The notes under the pieces were generated by a model that was not told the origin of the DNA, did no database searches, and saw only the letters and a program-made list of their open reading frames with translations. From assembly GCA_041941305.1 (NCBI GenBank), contig JBGTQJ010000002.1, positions 124,001-188,000 on the forward strand: a DNA stretch of 64,000 bases. Reading direction: 5' to 3'. This DNA comes from JANSWP01 sp041941305. GTDB lineage: Bacteria; Bacteroidota; Bacteroidia; Chitinophagales; Saprospiraceae. Below are positions 41,426 through 50,989 of this stretch, in pieces (within the stretch, counting starts at the first letter, position 1; each line of letters starts with the position of its first letter). The position numbers and the translations under genes are program-made.

Positions 41426-43699
41426 TTAGTCATCACCTAATAATAATTTTACAATCGGATATACTTTTTGGGCTCTTTCATAGTTTATTTGAGTTTTGAC
41501 CAAGGCTTCGTTTTCTAATTCTTGCTCTTGTTTTGCCAGATTCATCATCTTTTCTTTTTCGGAATTAGAAAACTTAGAGAAGGTGCGTCGGAGCAATGGC
41601 AAGACATCTTTAAATGCTTCTTTCTTTAAACCATCAACCCATTCATCCAAAATATTCCAAAGCTCCTTTTTATAAATAAGCATAAGACCACTGCCATGTA
41701 AAAATCCTTCAATCCAATGAGCAGAATGCAATACTTTACCTACTTTGGATAGTTCATAGCTCATGACATTGCTGGTAGTTTGTATATCGTAAATATCCTT
41801 ATCAAATAAAATACGAGTGCTGCTTCCGGATAAGATTCCATTCACCTGATTAGATTTGGAAATGGACTTTAATGTATCAAACCATCGTTCATTGTGGACA
41901 AGAATATTTAATGTGTTGATAGCTCGATTTGCAGACAATAATTTTTCGAAAGCGGCTTTGGATGCATCTTCATCAATAGAAGCACAAGCTCCAGGGAGAC
42001 CAATACAGATTCTTGGAATGATTTGGTGGACAACCTCCTTCACTGCTTCAACATTTGTCTGGCGGGCATTTCCATATCTGATAATATTCACCAAAGCAGG
42101 AAGTGCATCCATAAGGTGGTAGACATCAGTAGTGAGTGCAGAAAGGTTTTGTAATTTTTGGACTAGAAAATTGATCGCCTGACCCAGGTCGGCATTCAAT
42201 GCTTGTTCAACCAACTCCGTTAGCTCGGGGAGAGTGTCTATTTCTTTTGCCTTTTTCTGAATAAAATTTAAAGCTGCTTCCCTGACCGTATTTCCCCACA
42301 TACCCGCTTCAATGATTTTTATGGAGAAATCAGGTTTCCATTTCAATTTCCAATATTCCTTAAAACTTCCAGTGTCAAATTGAGAGCCCTTCTTTTGTTC
42401 ACCCCAAGGAATGCCCAAAACATTCAGGCGATGCAATAGGTGACTTTTCATTCTATCTTTTTCTTCCCGTAAATCAATGCCCCCTCTCGGATTATTGGCA
42501 TTGGCTTTTAACCATAGCGAATCTGTATTTTCCCAATAATTGGATAATCTGGCAGATTTAATGGTTTTCAACAAATCTTGTTGTAGTGGAATGACTGGAA
42601 TTTCAGAAGGCACCTTACCCACAGCATTTCCAACGATCAATTTATGCGCTATCAGTTCCATCTTGGCGTCATCGCCATTACAAAATATACTTACAGCAGC
42701 CTCCTTTAATTCCTCAATCCCAGGAATGGAGAGACCACGCAAAGTTGCCAGGGTATCTGCCAATCGCACGGCTTCAATTACATGAGCGGCAGAAGCATTT
42801 AAGTCTTCATTACGGAAGAGTCTTGCTACTTTTACCATCCAGCGAGTCGATACAGATTTTCGATTTTGAAAGAGCAATTCGTACCATGCCGGAGAAATAA
42901 CACCTGCGCCATAACCACTTCGGAAAGTCAGACGGTCATAACTCCAGGGAACCCAGGTCGCCTTCGTTGTAGTCCTTTTGATCCCTTTAAGAAAGAGGTT
43001 GTCTGCAGTTTGTTTATAGTTTTTCCAATCCTTCAAAGCTGGTCCATGCCAGGCCCCACAAACCACTGCTATCTTTTCAAACCCCTCTTTAACTGTTTTG
43101 CGAATGATTTTCCTCATAAATGCTTCCCGCCTGAGATTGAAGGTAGATTCAGTATGGGCTTCATCTGTACGTAAAGCAGTCATCATAGTCAAAATTGCCT
43201 CAAAAATTGCTTCTTCATTTTCGGCTTGTTCAAAAGTGATTTCCCACCAACGCTCACTGTCATTATAACCTGCCAACTTTGCAATGTGCCCAATAGGGTC
43301 ACGGCGGAATTTTTTTTCTTCAGGGCTTAGTTTTTTTTCGGTATCAAATGCCAATTGAAACGCGGCGTCTTTTTCTTCTCTATTTAATGTAAATTGCAAA
43401 TGCATCGGCAAATCCATAAATCGCACGGGGACTTCATTTCTCAAGGCATATTTCATAGCTTGCCATTCAGGTGAAAATTCTGCAAATGGTACATAAGCGC
43501 CTTGAGTTAAATCTTTTGGATTGTAGATAAGAATGGAAATGGGTGGTTTCAATGCCTCATTTTGAACGTAAGTGACCAAAGATTCGGCATCAGCAGGGGC
43601 TTCAATAATGACACAATCAGGCTCATAGGTTTTAAGTGCCTTTTTGAGACTTTTTGCAGAACCAGGACCATGGTGGCGGATGCCAAAGGTTTTGAGCAT
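41426..43699 (-). CDS. DUF5682 family protein
   Basis: A 757-residue protein. The N-terminus FGIRHHGPGSAKSL (4-17) followed by DCVIIEAPADAESLV is the DUF5682 signature and is reminiscent of TraB/ChaN-like domains that put a His near the first strand. A second conserved patch is AVVCGAWHGPAL around residue 220 and FRSGYGAGVISPAWYELLF. The C-terminal half is helical. There is no signal peptide or membrane helix. Known homologues sit with VWA and MoxR genes; function is unknown. It is 21 nt after the upstream helical protein gene and 15 nt before the VWA gene. Confidence 0.9.
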   Translation of the reverse strand: MLKTFGIRHHGPGSAKSLKKALKTYEPDCVIIEAPADAESLVTYVQNEALKPPISILIYNPKDLTQGAYVPFAEFSPEWQAMKYALRNEVPVRFMDLPMHLQFTLNREEKDAAFQLAFDTEKKLSPEEKKFRRDPIGHIAKLAGYNDSERWWEITFEQAENEEAIFEAILTMMTALRTDEAHTESTFNLRREAFMRKIIRKTVKEGFEKIAVVCGAWHGPALKDWKNYKQTADNLFLKGIKRTTTKATWVPWSYDRLTFRSGYGAGVISPAWYELLFQNRKSVSTRWMVKVARLFRNEDLNASAAHVIEAVRLADTLATLRGLSIPGIEELKEAAVSIFCNGDDAKMELIAHKLIVGNAVGKVPSEIPVIPLQQDLLKTIKSARLSNYWENTDSLWLKANANNPRGGIDLREEKDRMKSHLLHRLNVLGIPWGEQKKGSQFDTGSFKEYWKLKWKPDFSIKIIEAGMWGNTVREAALNFIQKKAKEIDTLPELTELVEQALNADLGQAINFLVQKLQNLSALTTDVYHLMDALPALVNIIRYGNARQTNVEAVKEVVHQIIPRICIGLPGACASIDEDASKAAFEKLLSANRAINTLNILVHNERWFDTLKSISKSNQVNGILSGSSTRILFDKDIYDIQTTSNVMSYELSKVGKVLHSAHWIEGFLHGSGLMLIYKKELWNILDEWVDGLKKEAFKDVLPLLRRTFSKFSNSEKEKMMNLAKQEQELENEALVKTQINYERAQKVYPIVKLLLGDD

Positions 43700-43720
43700 T
43701 ATTTTGAATTGAGGTACAAA

Positions 43721-45127
43721 TTAAAGCAAATCTACTTGCTCCAACAACCAACCCTTTTCTCCTATAACCTTGGTCTCTGCAAGTTCTTTTTTCAATTCTG
43801 CCTTGGCCTTTTTATCAAAGGGATTGAGTTCAATTAATTTTTTGGTAAAGCGAATGGTATTTTGATAGCGTTCGCGATGGTAACCCAGTTCTTTTTTTCG
43901 TCTTATGAAAATATGCATGGCACTTAGGTGAGAAAGCAAAGCATCAAATTCATCTTGTTCATAGAATATTTTTAAAATGAGGGTTTTGGCAGAAATATTC
44001 ATGAACAAGTCTTTGTATTCTGCTTTTTGTAATAATTGGAGGGCAGTGTCATAATGCTTCTGCTCGTATTTTAAAATGGCTAGATGCAAACTAAAGACAC
44101 TTTCCCGATAATCCTTTTTCAGTAAATTTTTATAATCGTGAATAAATTTTTCCAACCATTGATATGCTTTAAGATTAATACCAAGCGTTACAATATTCAT
44201 GTAAGTAAATCTGGAAAGATAGCCTTCCAGTAAGAAATAATTTTTCTTCAAACCATCCTGGTAAAATTCAAACTGATCGCGCAAATAATGTCTATTCCCG
44301 AGATTCCACTGTTTGATACAAAAATTATTGGCCAACAAATAAAGATCGCGCGCTTCATCATCTGGAAATTGTTTACTTTTTTCAAAGATGAGTTTTTTAA
44401 ATTGCTCAAAATTTTCTGGCGCTTCTGGTTCACTCAACATTTTGTAGCAATAATAATAAAGCGCGACAATTGGAATTTCGATTAGATTCTTTTGCTCAAC
44501 ATAATTCAATACTTCTGATAGCAAACCAAATTGATATTTGGTTTTAGAAATAGCCTCTCCTGTTAGTGTAGAGCAGCTCTGTCTCAATTTGTTGGCAATG
44601 TATGCGATGTCTTGATTGTCAATGATCTCCTGCATGTTCAACTCCTTCGTTCTGCTAATTCTGCTGGTGTATTCCACTTCCTCAAAAAACAACCAAAATG
44701 CATTTTCATAGTATTCTGCATTTTGGTAGGGTGAGTTTTTAAGGAGTGTTTTTGCATCATTTAAAGCCCGTTCAAAATGTTTTGGCAAATTTCTTTTTCG
44801 GTAAATAGTTGCCAACCGAGTCTTCATTTTTACTTCTTCTGAGAAAACAGCATTGTACAGTAAGAACTGCTCAACATTTTTGAGCAAAAAACTCATGACC
44901 ATGCGCACCTTGTGATCGTCGTAAGGCAGTTTACCGTATAGTTTTTGGAATAGGATTGCTTTTTCTGGAATGGCTTTGTTATGACTCAAATACTCTCGAA
45001 GGAATTCAAAAAGATGCACCAAATCCTCTCTTTGATTAAAGAATGGAGAGCGGACAAATTTGTGTAATTCCCGCCATTCTTTTTTATTTAGTGTTTTTAG
45101 AAGGGAAACCAAGCGTGTATTTTCCAA
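43721..45127 (-). CDS. helical-repeat protein of unknown function, operon head
   Basis: A 468-residue, Lys/Leu/Tyr-rich helical protein. It begins MENTRLVSLLKTLNKKEWRELHKFVRSPFFNQRED, a head that recalls a Bacteroidota family of unknown function; the rest looks like TPR-type repeats (for example FSLHLAILKYEQKHYDTALQLLQKAE). No catalytic motif was recognised. It precedes the DUF5682 gene by 21 nt on the same strand, so it is probably the first gene of the three-gene unit, but whether it belongs functionally to the DUF5682/VWA pair is inference. Confidence 0.82.
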   Translation of the reverse strand: MENTRLVSLLKTLNKKEWRELHKFVRSPFFNQREDLVHLFEFLREYLSHNKAIPEKAILFQKLYGKLPYDDHKVRMVMSFLLKNVEQFLLYNAVFSEEVKMKTRLATIYRKRNLPKHFERALNDAKTLLKNSPYQNAEYYENAFWLFFEEVEYTSRISRTKELNMQEIIDNQDIAYIANKLRQSCSTLTGEAISKTKYQFGLLSEVLNYVEQKNLIEIPIVALYYYCYKMLSEPEAPENFEQFKKLIFEKSKQFPDDEARDLYLLANNFCIKQWNLGNRHYLRDQFEFYQDGLKKNYFLLEGYLSRFTYMNIVTLGINLKAYQWLEKFIHDYKNLLKKDYRESVFSLHLAILKYEQKHYDTALQLLQKAEYKDLFMNISAKTLILKIFYEQDEFDALLSHLSAMHIFIRRKKELGYHRERYQNTIRFTKKLIELNPFDKKAKAELKKELAETKVIGEKGWLLEQVDLL

Positions 45128-45233
45128 GTGATAATTATTTTTTGCTAGACAAATTATTATAAAAAGTGTTGCAAATAAAGGGATATTTGGTGATTTGATA
45201 TAAGAAATGTTTTACAAACTTTAATATTTGTTT

Positions 45234-45264
45234 TTGTATTCAATGGGTGGTTCTGGCATATTTG
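45234..45264 (+). promoter_or_regulatory. candidate promoter for the cohesin/SprB T9SS gene
   Basis: TTG at 45234-45236 and CATATTTG at 45257-45264 (one mismatch to TAnnTTTG) are separated by 20 nt. The ATG follows 39 nt later. Confidence 0.4.
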
Positions 45265-45303
45265 TAGCATAAAGTTTTGTTCACGCGCCAAATTGGAACA
45301 CCC

Positions 45304-48300
45304 ATGAAGTATCCAAGACACCTAAAATCCGAACTTTTTAAAAGGCTTACCCTCTTTTGTGTGCTTTCCTTTTTGTGCCTCTCTGCTCCTGCCCAGGTAT
45401 TAATGATTATTGATTCCGAAAAACAAAATGATGATGTTAGTACCAACTTTGAAGTGCACAATTTTGAGGACATTGTCAGTATGCAATTTTCTATCCGTTG
45501 GGATCCTGAACAGCTCGAATTTCAAAACATCACAGGTTTAAACATAAATGGACTTGCAAATGCTAATTTTGGACAAAACCAAGCTGACAATGGCGTGATT
45601 ACACTTTCCTGGTTTGATCCCAATGTTACTGGAATTTCAGTGAATAATGGTACTTCAATATTCACACTGAATTTCACATCAATAACTTCAGACGATCCTT
45701 ATGTTGAAATAGTTGGATTTCCTGTGGCAATTGAAGTTACAGATGCCAATGGAAATTTAGTTGAATTGATATCTAATAATGAAGGAACAGGGTCAAGTCA
45801 AATTTTTGGGAAAGTTTTCCATGACCTGAATGGCAATTGTATACTTGATTCTGGAGAACCTGCCCTGAATGATTGGATACTTCAAGCGACTGGCGTTTTT
45901 GATTTTTGGGCGAGCGCTGGTTTTGATGGAGGTTATGAAATGATAACGCTTCCAGGAAATTATTTATTAAAACTAATTCCTCCCAACGATTTATGGGAAC
46001 CCTGCGAAAATGATTTATTTATCACGCTAAATGATGCTGGAATAGAGACCATCAATTTCCCAGTAAAATCGAAAATTGACTGTCCTTTTTTGGAGGTCGA
46101 CATCTCTACTCCACTTCTTCGGAGATGTTTTGAAAATACATACGCAGTCAATTACTGCAATAGAGGGACTCAGGCTACAGAAGACGCGTCCATTGAGATA
46201 GAATTTGATTCTTTTTTAGAAGTTTCCAGCAGTTCAATTCCATGGACGACTGCAATTGATAATGTTTATAGATTTGATATTAACGATATTGAAGTTGGAG
46301 AATGTGCTACTTTTTATGTAGAAGTTTTGGTCAATTGTGATGCCGTTTTAGGTCAAACACATTGTGTAGCAGCACAAATTTTTCCAAACGACCCATGTAT
46401 ACCACCAAATCCATTTTGGGATGGGTCAAGCCTCGAAGTAGAGGCAGAATGTACTGGCGATTCTTTGCATTTTCATATCAATAACAAAGGGGCGGATATG
46501 GGCACACCATTGGAATTTATTGTCATCGAAGACGTGATGATAAATATGACCTCTCAGGATGCTTCCCCAATATTTCTGGCAGGCCAGGAAACCCATACCG
46601 TTTCCTTTTTAGCAAATGGCTCTACTTTTCGAATGGAAGTAGAGCAATCTCCCAACCATCCTGGTGATAGTCACCCAGAAGCTTCCATAGAAGGATGTGG
46701 ACTTAATGGGGGGGGTACTTTCAGCACGGGTTTTATTGCACAATTTTCTCAAGACGATGGCAATCCTTACATAGACAGAGATTGTCAGGAGAATGTAGGG
46801 TCATACGATCCAAATGACAAAAGAGGCTTTCCCAAAGGCTTTTGTGAAAATCACGTAATACATCCAAACACAGATCTCGAATACCAAATTCGCTTTCAAA
46901 ATACCGGCACAGATACCGCTTTCAATATTGTGATCAAAGACACGCTTTCTCAATATCTCAATCCAATTACTTTGCGCCCTGGCGCTTCCAGCCATTCATA
47001 TGATTTTGAATTATTGGGGCAGGGAGTTGTCCAATTTACTTTTGAAAATATCATGCTCCCTGATAGTAATGTCAATGTGCAGGGGTCTCACGGCTTTGTG
47101 GAATTTAAAATTGACCAACGTCCAGATTTATCTTTTGGAACCGTATTGGAAAATGAAGCTGCTATCTTTTTTGATTTTAACGAGCCTATCATCACCAATA
47201 AAGTTATTCACACAATTGGAGAGGGCTTTATTGGGGCTCCAGGTGGAAACATTACTATTTCTGGAACCATCACAAAGCCCGATAATTCTCCAGTAGACAG
47301 TGTACTGGTTTTTTCAAGTGACAATTGTCCAATTTACACCAATGAAGATGGTTTTTACAACATTATTGGTTTGGATACGACACAAGACTTAACCATTGCT
47401 CCAATAAAAAATACAATTGCAAGAGAATGCATTACGGTCCTGGATATGATAAAATTGAGTCGAGTAATATTAGGGCTTTCTGATTTTGATCACCCTTATC
47501 AATTTATTGCGGGAGATGTCAATGGTAGTGAAACCATTACCACATTTGATCTGGTGAATTTCAGAAAATTTATTTTAGGTGTGACAAATGATTTTCCAAA
47601 TAATGTTCCATGGCGCTTTGTCGAAAAACAAGCATTTGAAACACTGCCACCAAACCAATGGCCTTCAGTTTTTAATATCAACAGTCTCGATCAAAGTTTG
47701 GAAATTGATTGGATTGCAATTGCAACGGGGGACGTGATTTCTGAAAACCTTGTTCCAGTTTCAGATATTCACCCTGAATTTTTTCTTACTGATGTTATCT
47801 CTTGTTCAGAGTTGGTTAGTATGGATCTCTCTGTCTCCGAATTTGAAGAAGTAAGTGGATTTCAATTTTCCATACGATGGGATCCAACTGTCCTTGAATT
47901 TCAAAGTATCGAAAATCACATTAATCTACCTCAAAATTCCTATTTCTTTTCACCTCAGGCAGGTATTCTAAATTTAACCGCCTTTTTGATAGATTCCTTA
48001 AACATTTCCAATGGCTCAAATATATTTAGACTTCAATTTAATGCAATTGGAGCCCCTGGTTCAAGCACCGATATTTCATTAAATGCAGTCGGAATGCCCT
48101 TCCAGGTTATTTCAGATTCATGTACATTAACTCAACCTGTTTTCCACGGTGGAAGTGTATTCTTACTTGATAATCAAAACTTTCAGGCAAATGCCCAAAT
48201 CTCAACCCTTGATTGTTATGGAAGCTCAAATGCCAATATTGGATTGACGGTTACTGGTGGCACCCCACCCTATCACATCGAATGGTCAAATGGTGAAATC

Positions 48301-48915
48301 GGTGAAGACATTTTTGATTTACCTGCAGGCGTTTACAATTGTTCTATTTCAGATGTCAATGGGTGTCAATTATTTGAAAGCTTTGAAATATCAGAACCAG
48401 AGCCAATTACTATTGAAGATTTTGGAACTGTAGATGCTTCTGGCTCCAATCAAGCAGATGGTGCCATTTTTATCAATGAAGTCTCAGGTGGGACCCCCTC
48501 CTATTCTTATGTTTGGTCAGATGGCTCAAATGCCTCTTTTTTAGCAAATGTCCCACCAGGTATTTATGAAGTTACTATCACAGACGGAAATGGGTGTCAA
48601 TTGACAGAGCGTTTTGAAATTGGTTTTACAACTGGAATTTCAGAATTGGAAAAACAGGGAGTGAAAATAACACTTAACCCTAACCCTGTTGCTCAAAATC
48701 AAATACCACAATTGAATTTTGAACTGAAGGTATCCATGGAATTGGATATTAGGGTATTATCGCCCACAGGAAAACGACTGATGAGTGAAATGGTTAATTT
48801 TAGTTCAGGAAAAGCAATGTATAGCCTGAGTCAGGATTTTTCTAAAGGACTTTATTTTGTAGAAATTTCCAGTGCCCAAAATGCAACAAAAGTATTCAAG
48901 TTAATAGTCCTATAA
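45304..48915 (+). CDS. large T9SS surface protein with cohesin-like, dockerin-like and SprB-like modules
   Basis: A 1203-residue exported protein; the ATG at 45304 gives a clean signal peptide (MKYPRHLKSELFKRLTLFCVLSF then APAQ). Modules in order: a cohesin-like domain (about 32-160), an SdrD/Cna-like segment (GKVFHDLNGNCILDSGEP, about 170-260), repeat domains with SYDPNDKRGFPKGFC and DLEYQIRFQNTGTDTAFNIVIKDTL (about 500-640), a carboxypeptidase-regulatory strand set, a dockerin-like pair (ITVLDMIKLSRVILG and GDVNGSETITTFDLVNFRKFILG, about 705-755), a second cohesin-like domain (about 835-950), two SprB-like repeats (GTPPYHIEWSNG, GTPSYSYVWSDGS) and a T9SS type A sorting domain (ITLNPNPVAQNQI to the end). 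Function is probably adhesive or structural. The next gene shares its module types and lies 18 nt downstream. Confidence 0.9.
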   Translation: MKYPRHLKSELFKRLTLFCVLSFLCLSAPAQVLMIIDSEKQNDDVSTNFEVHNFEDIVSMQFSIRWDPEQLEFQNITGLNINGLANANFGQNQADNGVITLSWFDPNVTGISVNNGTSIFTLNFTSITSDDPYVEIVGFPVAIEVTDANGNLVELISNNEGTGSSQIFGKVFHDLNGNCILDSGEPALNDWILQATGVFDFWASAGFDGGYEMITLPGNYLLKLIPPNDLWEPCENDLFITLNDAGIETINFPVKSKIDCPFLEVDISTPLLRRCFENTYAVNYCNRGTQATEDASIEIEFDSFLEVSSSSIPWTTAIDNVYRFDINDIEVGECATFYVEVLVNCDAVLGQTHCVAAQIFPNDPCIPPNPFWDGSSLEVEAECTGDSLHFHINNKGADMGTPLEFIVIEDVMINMTSQDASPIFLAGQETHTVSFLANGSTFRMEVEQSPNHPGDSHPEASIEGCGLNGGGTFSTGFIAQFSQDDGNPYIDRDCQENVGSYDPNDKRGFPKGFCENHVIHPNTDLEYQIRFQNTGTDTAFNIVIKDTLSQYLNPITLRPGASSHSYDFELLGQGVVQFTFENIMLPDSNVNVQGSHGFVEFKIDQRPDLSFGTVLENEAAIFFDFNEPIITNKVIHTIGEGFIGAPGGNITISGTITKPDNSPVDSVLVFSSDNCPIYTNEDGFYNIIGLDTTQDLTIAPIKNTIARECITVLDMIKLSRVILGLSDFDHPYQFIAGDVNGSETITTFDLVNFRKFILGVTNDFPNNVPWRFVEKQAFETLPPNQWPSVFNINSLDQSLEIDWIAIATGDVISENLVPVSDIHPEFFLTDVISCSELVSMDLSVSEFEEVSGFQFSIRWDPTVLEFQSIENHINLPQNSYFFSPQAGILNLTAFLIDSLNISNGSNIFRLQFNAIGAPGSSTDISLNAVGMPFQVISDSCTLTQPVFHGGSVFLLDNQNFQANAQISTLDCYGSSNANIGLTVTGGTPPYHIEWSNGEIGEDIFDLPAGVYNCSISDVNGCQLFESFEISEPEPITIEDFGTVDASGSNQADGAIFINEVSGGTPSYSYVWSDGSNASFLANVPPGIYEVTITDGNGCQLTERFEIGFTTGISELEKQGVKITLNPNPVAQNQIPQLNFELKVSMELDIRVLSPTGKRLMSEMVNFSSGKAMYSLSQDFSKGLYFVEISSAQNATKVFKLIVL

Positions 48916-48932
48916 TCCAAACCATATATCCC

Positions 48933-50738
48933 ATGAACAAGAATTTTAAAACCATATCTCTTTTTACCATTTTTCAGGTGGTTTTTGCAAGTACAATATT
49001 TGCACAAGTCAGTTTCCCTGATTGCCCGGATGATGAAATGGTCTGCATAGATGATGATACCTGTTTGACATCATTTTACCTAAACCAACCTGAAGCAACA
49101 ACAAATTGTACTTCTGGACCCCAAATTAATTATGCTTATAGCTCAGATTTTGGCGTTGGGGATTTGCCTGTAGATGGTATCTTGGTTGAAAATTTACCTC
49201 CAGGAAGCCACTCCATTCTTATCATCGCCGAAGATGAATGTGGCAATTCTGCCGAGTGTGATTTTGAACTGATTGTGGAGGATTGCAGAAAACCAACACC
49301 TTATTGCAAGAATGGAATTATTGCCGAACTGATGCAAACATGTAGTGTAGAAGTTTGGGCTGCTGAGTTAGATGATAACAGTTTCGATAACTGTTCTAGT
49401 CAGTTAAAGTTTTCATTTTCCACTGATGTGAATGATATAAAAAAGACATTTGATTTAAGCACTTTGGGGCAAAACAATGTTCAAATATGGGTAACGGATG
49501 AGGCGGGCAATCAAGATTTCTGCAACAACTTTATCATTGTGGAAGACAATGTGGGATGTGATAACAATCCGTCAATTTCAGTTTCAGGTCATATCCAAAG
49601 AGATGATGGAAAGCCCACGGAAGATGTTTTTGTTAATTGTGAATGGTGTATACAGAATAATGTATATACTGACCAAAATGGATTTTATGAATTTTCTCAA
49701 GTAGAATTGGGCACTAAATTGATTCCAGAAAAAACAGGAAATCCTTCAGATGGTGTCACTGTTTTGGATTTGATCAAAATCCGAAAATGGATTCTTGCAA
49801 TTGATACGCTTTCTGAAACCAGACAAATAGCAGGAGACATCAACGAATCTGGCTTTATCTCAAATTTTGATATTATTTTAATTAGCAAACAACTATTGCA
49901 AATCCAGGATTTGGATCCCAATTGGGCATTTGACCCTTCTGTACTAAGCATAAATGATACTTCACAGCCCATTACAGATGCTGATTTTATTGCGATTAAA
50001 AAAGGGGATGTGATCTATGAAAGTGAGGTGCTCACAGAACTTAAAGCACCAAAACTTATCATTAGCCCGGAGCCCGTAAATAACAATATGGTAGAAGCGC
50101 ATATTCTGGTAGAGAACTTTGAAGGGATTACAGGTTTTCAGTTTGGCTTAAGTTGGGATGCAAATGTGCTATCCTTTGAAGGTATTAGTTCAACAGGCAA
50201 TATAAATTTTAACCAGAGCGGAACGAACCAGGTAGATGAAGGTAATTTGGTTCTTTATTGGATGGATGTAAACGCAATTATTGATGGCATTACCCTGGAT
50301 GATGGTACTATACTTTACACGTTAAATTTTAACGTTTTAAACCCCTCGGATGAAGCTGTTCAGATAAAATTTGAAGATTCTTTAATGCCTGGACAAGTCG
50401 TATTACCTCAATGCCATCTTGCCAGCCCTGAATGGATAGATGGAAAAGTTCAGGTAAGTACAAATGACTTACAAGCACTAGGTATTTATCTCTCATTAGC
50501 TCCAAACCCGATTGCCAAAAATGGAACAACCTACCTGGAAATTGAAACACCCAATCCTCAGGATTTACGTATACAATTGTTCGATACGAACTCGAATTTG
50601 GTTTACGAAAAGCGAGCTTCTTTCAATTCAGGACGAACTACGACACCCTTAAGTTTTCCTGCAAACTCAGGAATTTATCTATTGAAAATCAGCAATTCAG
50701 AAGGGAAAAGTCAAATACAAAAGTTGCTGGTTTTGTAA
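48933..50738 (+). CDS. T9SS surface protein with dockerin-like and cohesin-like modules
   Basis: A 601-residue exported protein with a signal peptide (ending IFAQ at about 25). HYR-like, Cys-rich repeats (about 26-205; CPDDEMVCIDD, EDECGNSAECDFELIVEDC, TDEAGNQDFC) come first. Next come a carboxypeptidase-regulatory segment (GHIQRDDGKPTEDVFVNCE), a dockerin-like pair (VTVLDLIKIRKWILA and GDINESGFISNFDIILISKQLL, about 270-320), a cohesin-like domain (about 375-500; ITGFQFGLSWDANVLSFEG) and a T9SS type A sorting domain (LSLAPNPIAKNGTT to KLLVL). It is co-directional with and 18 nt from the preceding cohesin/dockerin gene; a terminator follows. Confidence 0.9.
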   Translation: MNKNFKTISLFTIFQVVFASTIFAQVSFPDCPDDEMVCIDDDTCLTSFYLNQPEATTNCTSGPQINYAYSSDFGVGDLPVDGILVENLPPGSHSILIIAEDECGNSAECDFELIVEDCRKPTPYCKNGIIAELMQTCSVEVWAAELDDNSFDNCSSQLKFSFSTDVNDIKKTFDLSTLGQNNVQIWVTDEAGNQDFCNNFIIVEDNVGCDNNPSISVSGHIQRDDGKPTEDVFVNCEWCIQNNVYTDQNGFYEFSQVELGTKLIPEKTGNPSDGVTVLDLIKIRKWILAIDTLSETRQIAGDINESGFISNFDIILISKQLLQIQDLDPNWAFDPSVLSINDTSQPITDADFIAIKKGDVIYESEVLTELKAPKLIISPEPVNNNMVEAHILVENFEGITGFQFGLSWDANVLSFEGISSTGNINFNQSGTNQVDEGNLVLYWMDVNAIIDGITLDDGTILYTLNFNVLNPSDEAVQIKFEDSLMPGQVVLPQCHLASPEWIDGKVQVSTNDLQALGIYLSLAPNPIAKNGTTYLEIETPNPQDLRIQLFDTNSNLVYEKRASFNSGRTTTPLSFPANSGIYLLKISNSEGKSQIQKLLVL

Positions 50739-50796
50739 ACACTAAAGAATTTTTTCGGAAACCTAATCCTTGAATTTTGCAAGGAAGTCTTGCTGG

Positions 50797-50830
50797 GAAG
50801 TCAGAAGTTTTTTCTGGCTTCTCATTTTTT
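50797..50830 (+). terminator. intrinsic terminator after the two-gene cohesin/dockerin unit
   Basis: A 10-bp stem (GAAGTCAGAA at 50797-50806 with TTCTGGCTTC at 50812-50821, one G-T pair) is followed by TCATTTTTT. It is 59 nt after the upstream stop and before the next start. Confidence 0.75.
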
Positions 50831-50989
50831 GTTGTGTATAAAGACACTTTAATGCTCAAATGTGAAATTCGAATCGAGACGTCCTTAAAATGGTTCACAA
50901 CTTCCTATATTGTCACTCTAATTGCATATTTTATCAACTTCTCTCCCGAAAAATCTTCAAATTTGGGAATAGTTTTTACCCAAAGAAAA

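Noticed and set aside
50777..50989. 71-codon N-terminal extension of the gliding-motility-type gene
   Set aside because: It overlaps an intrinsic terminator and would bury the clear signal peptide that starts at 50990.
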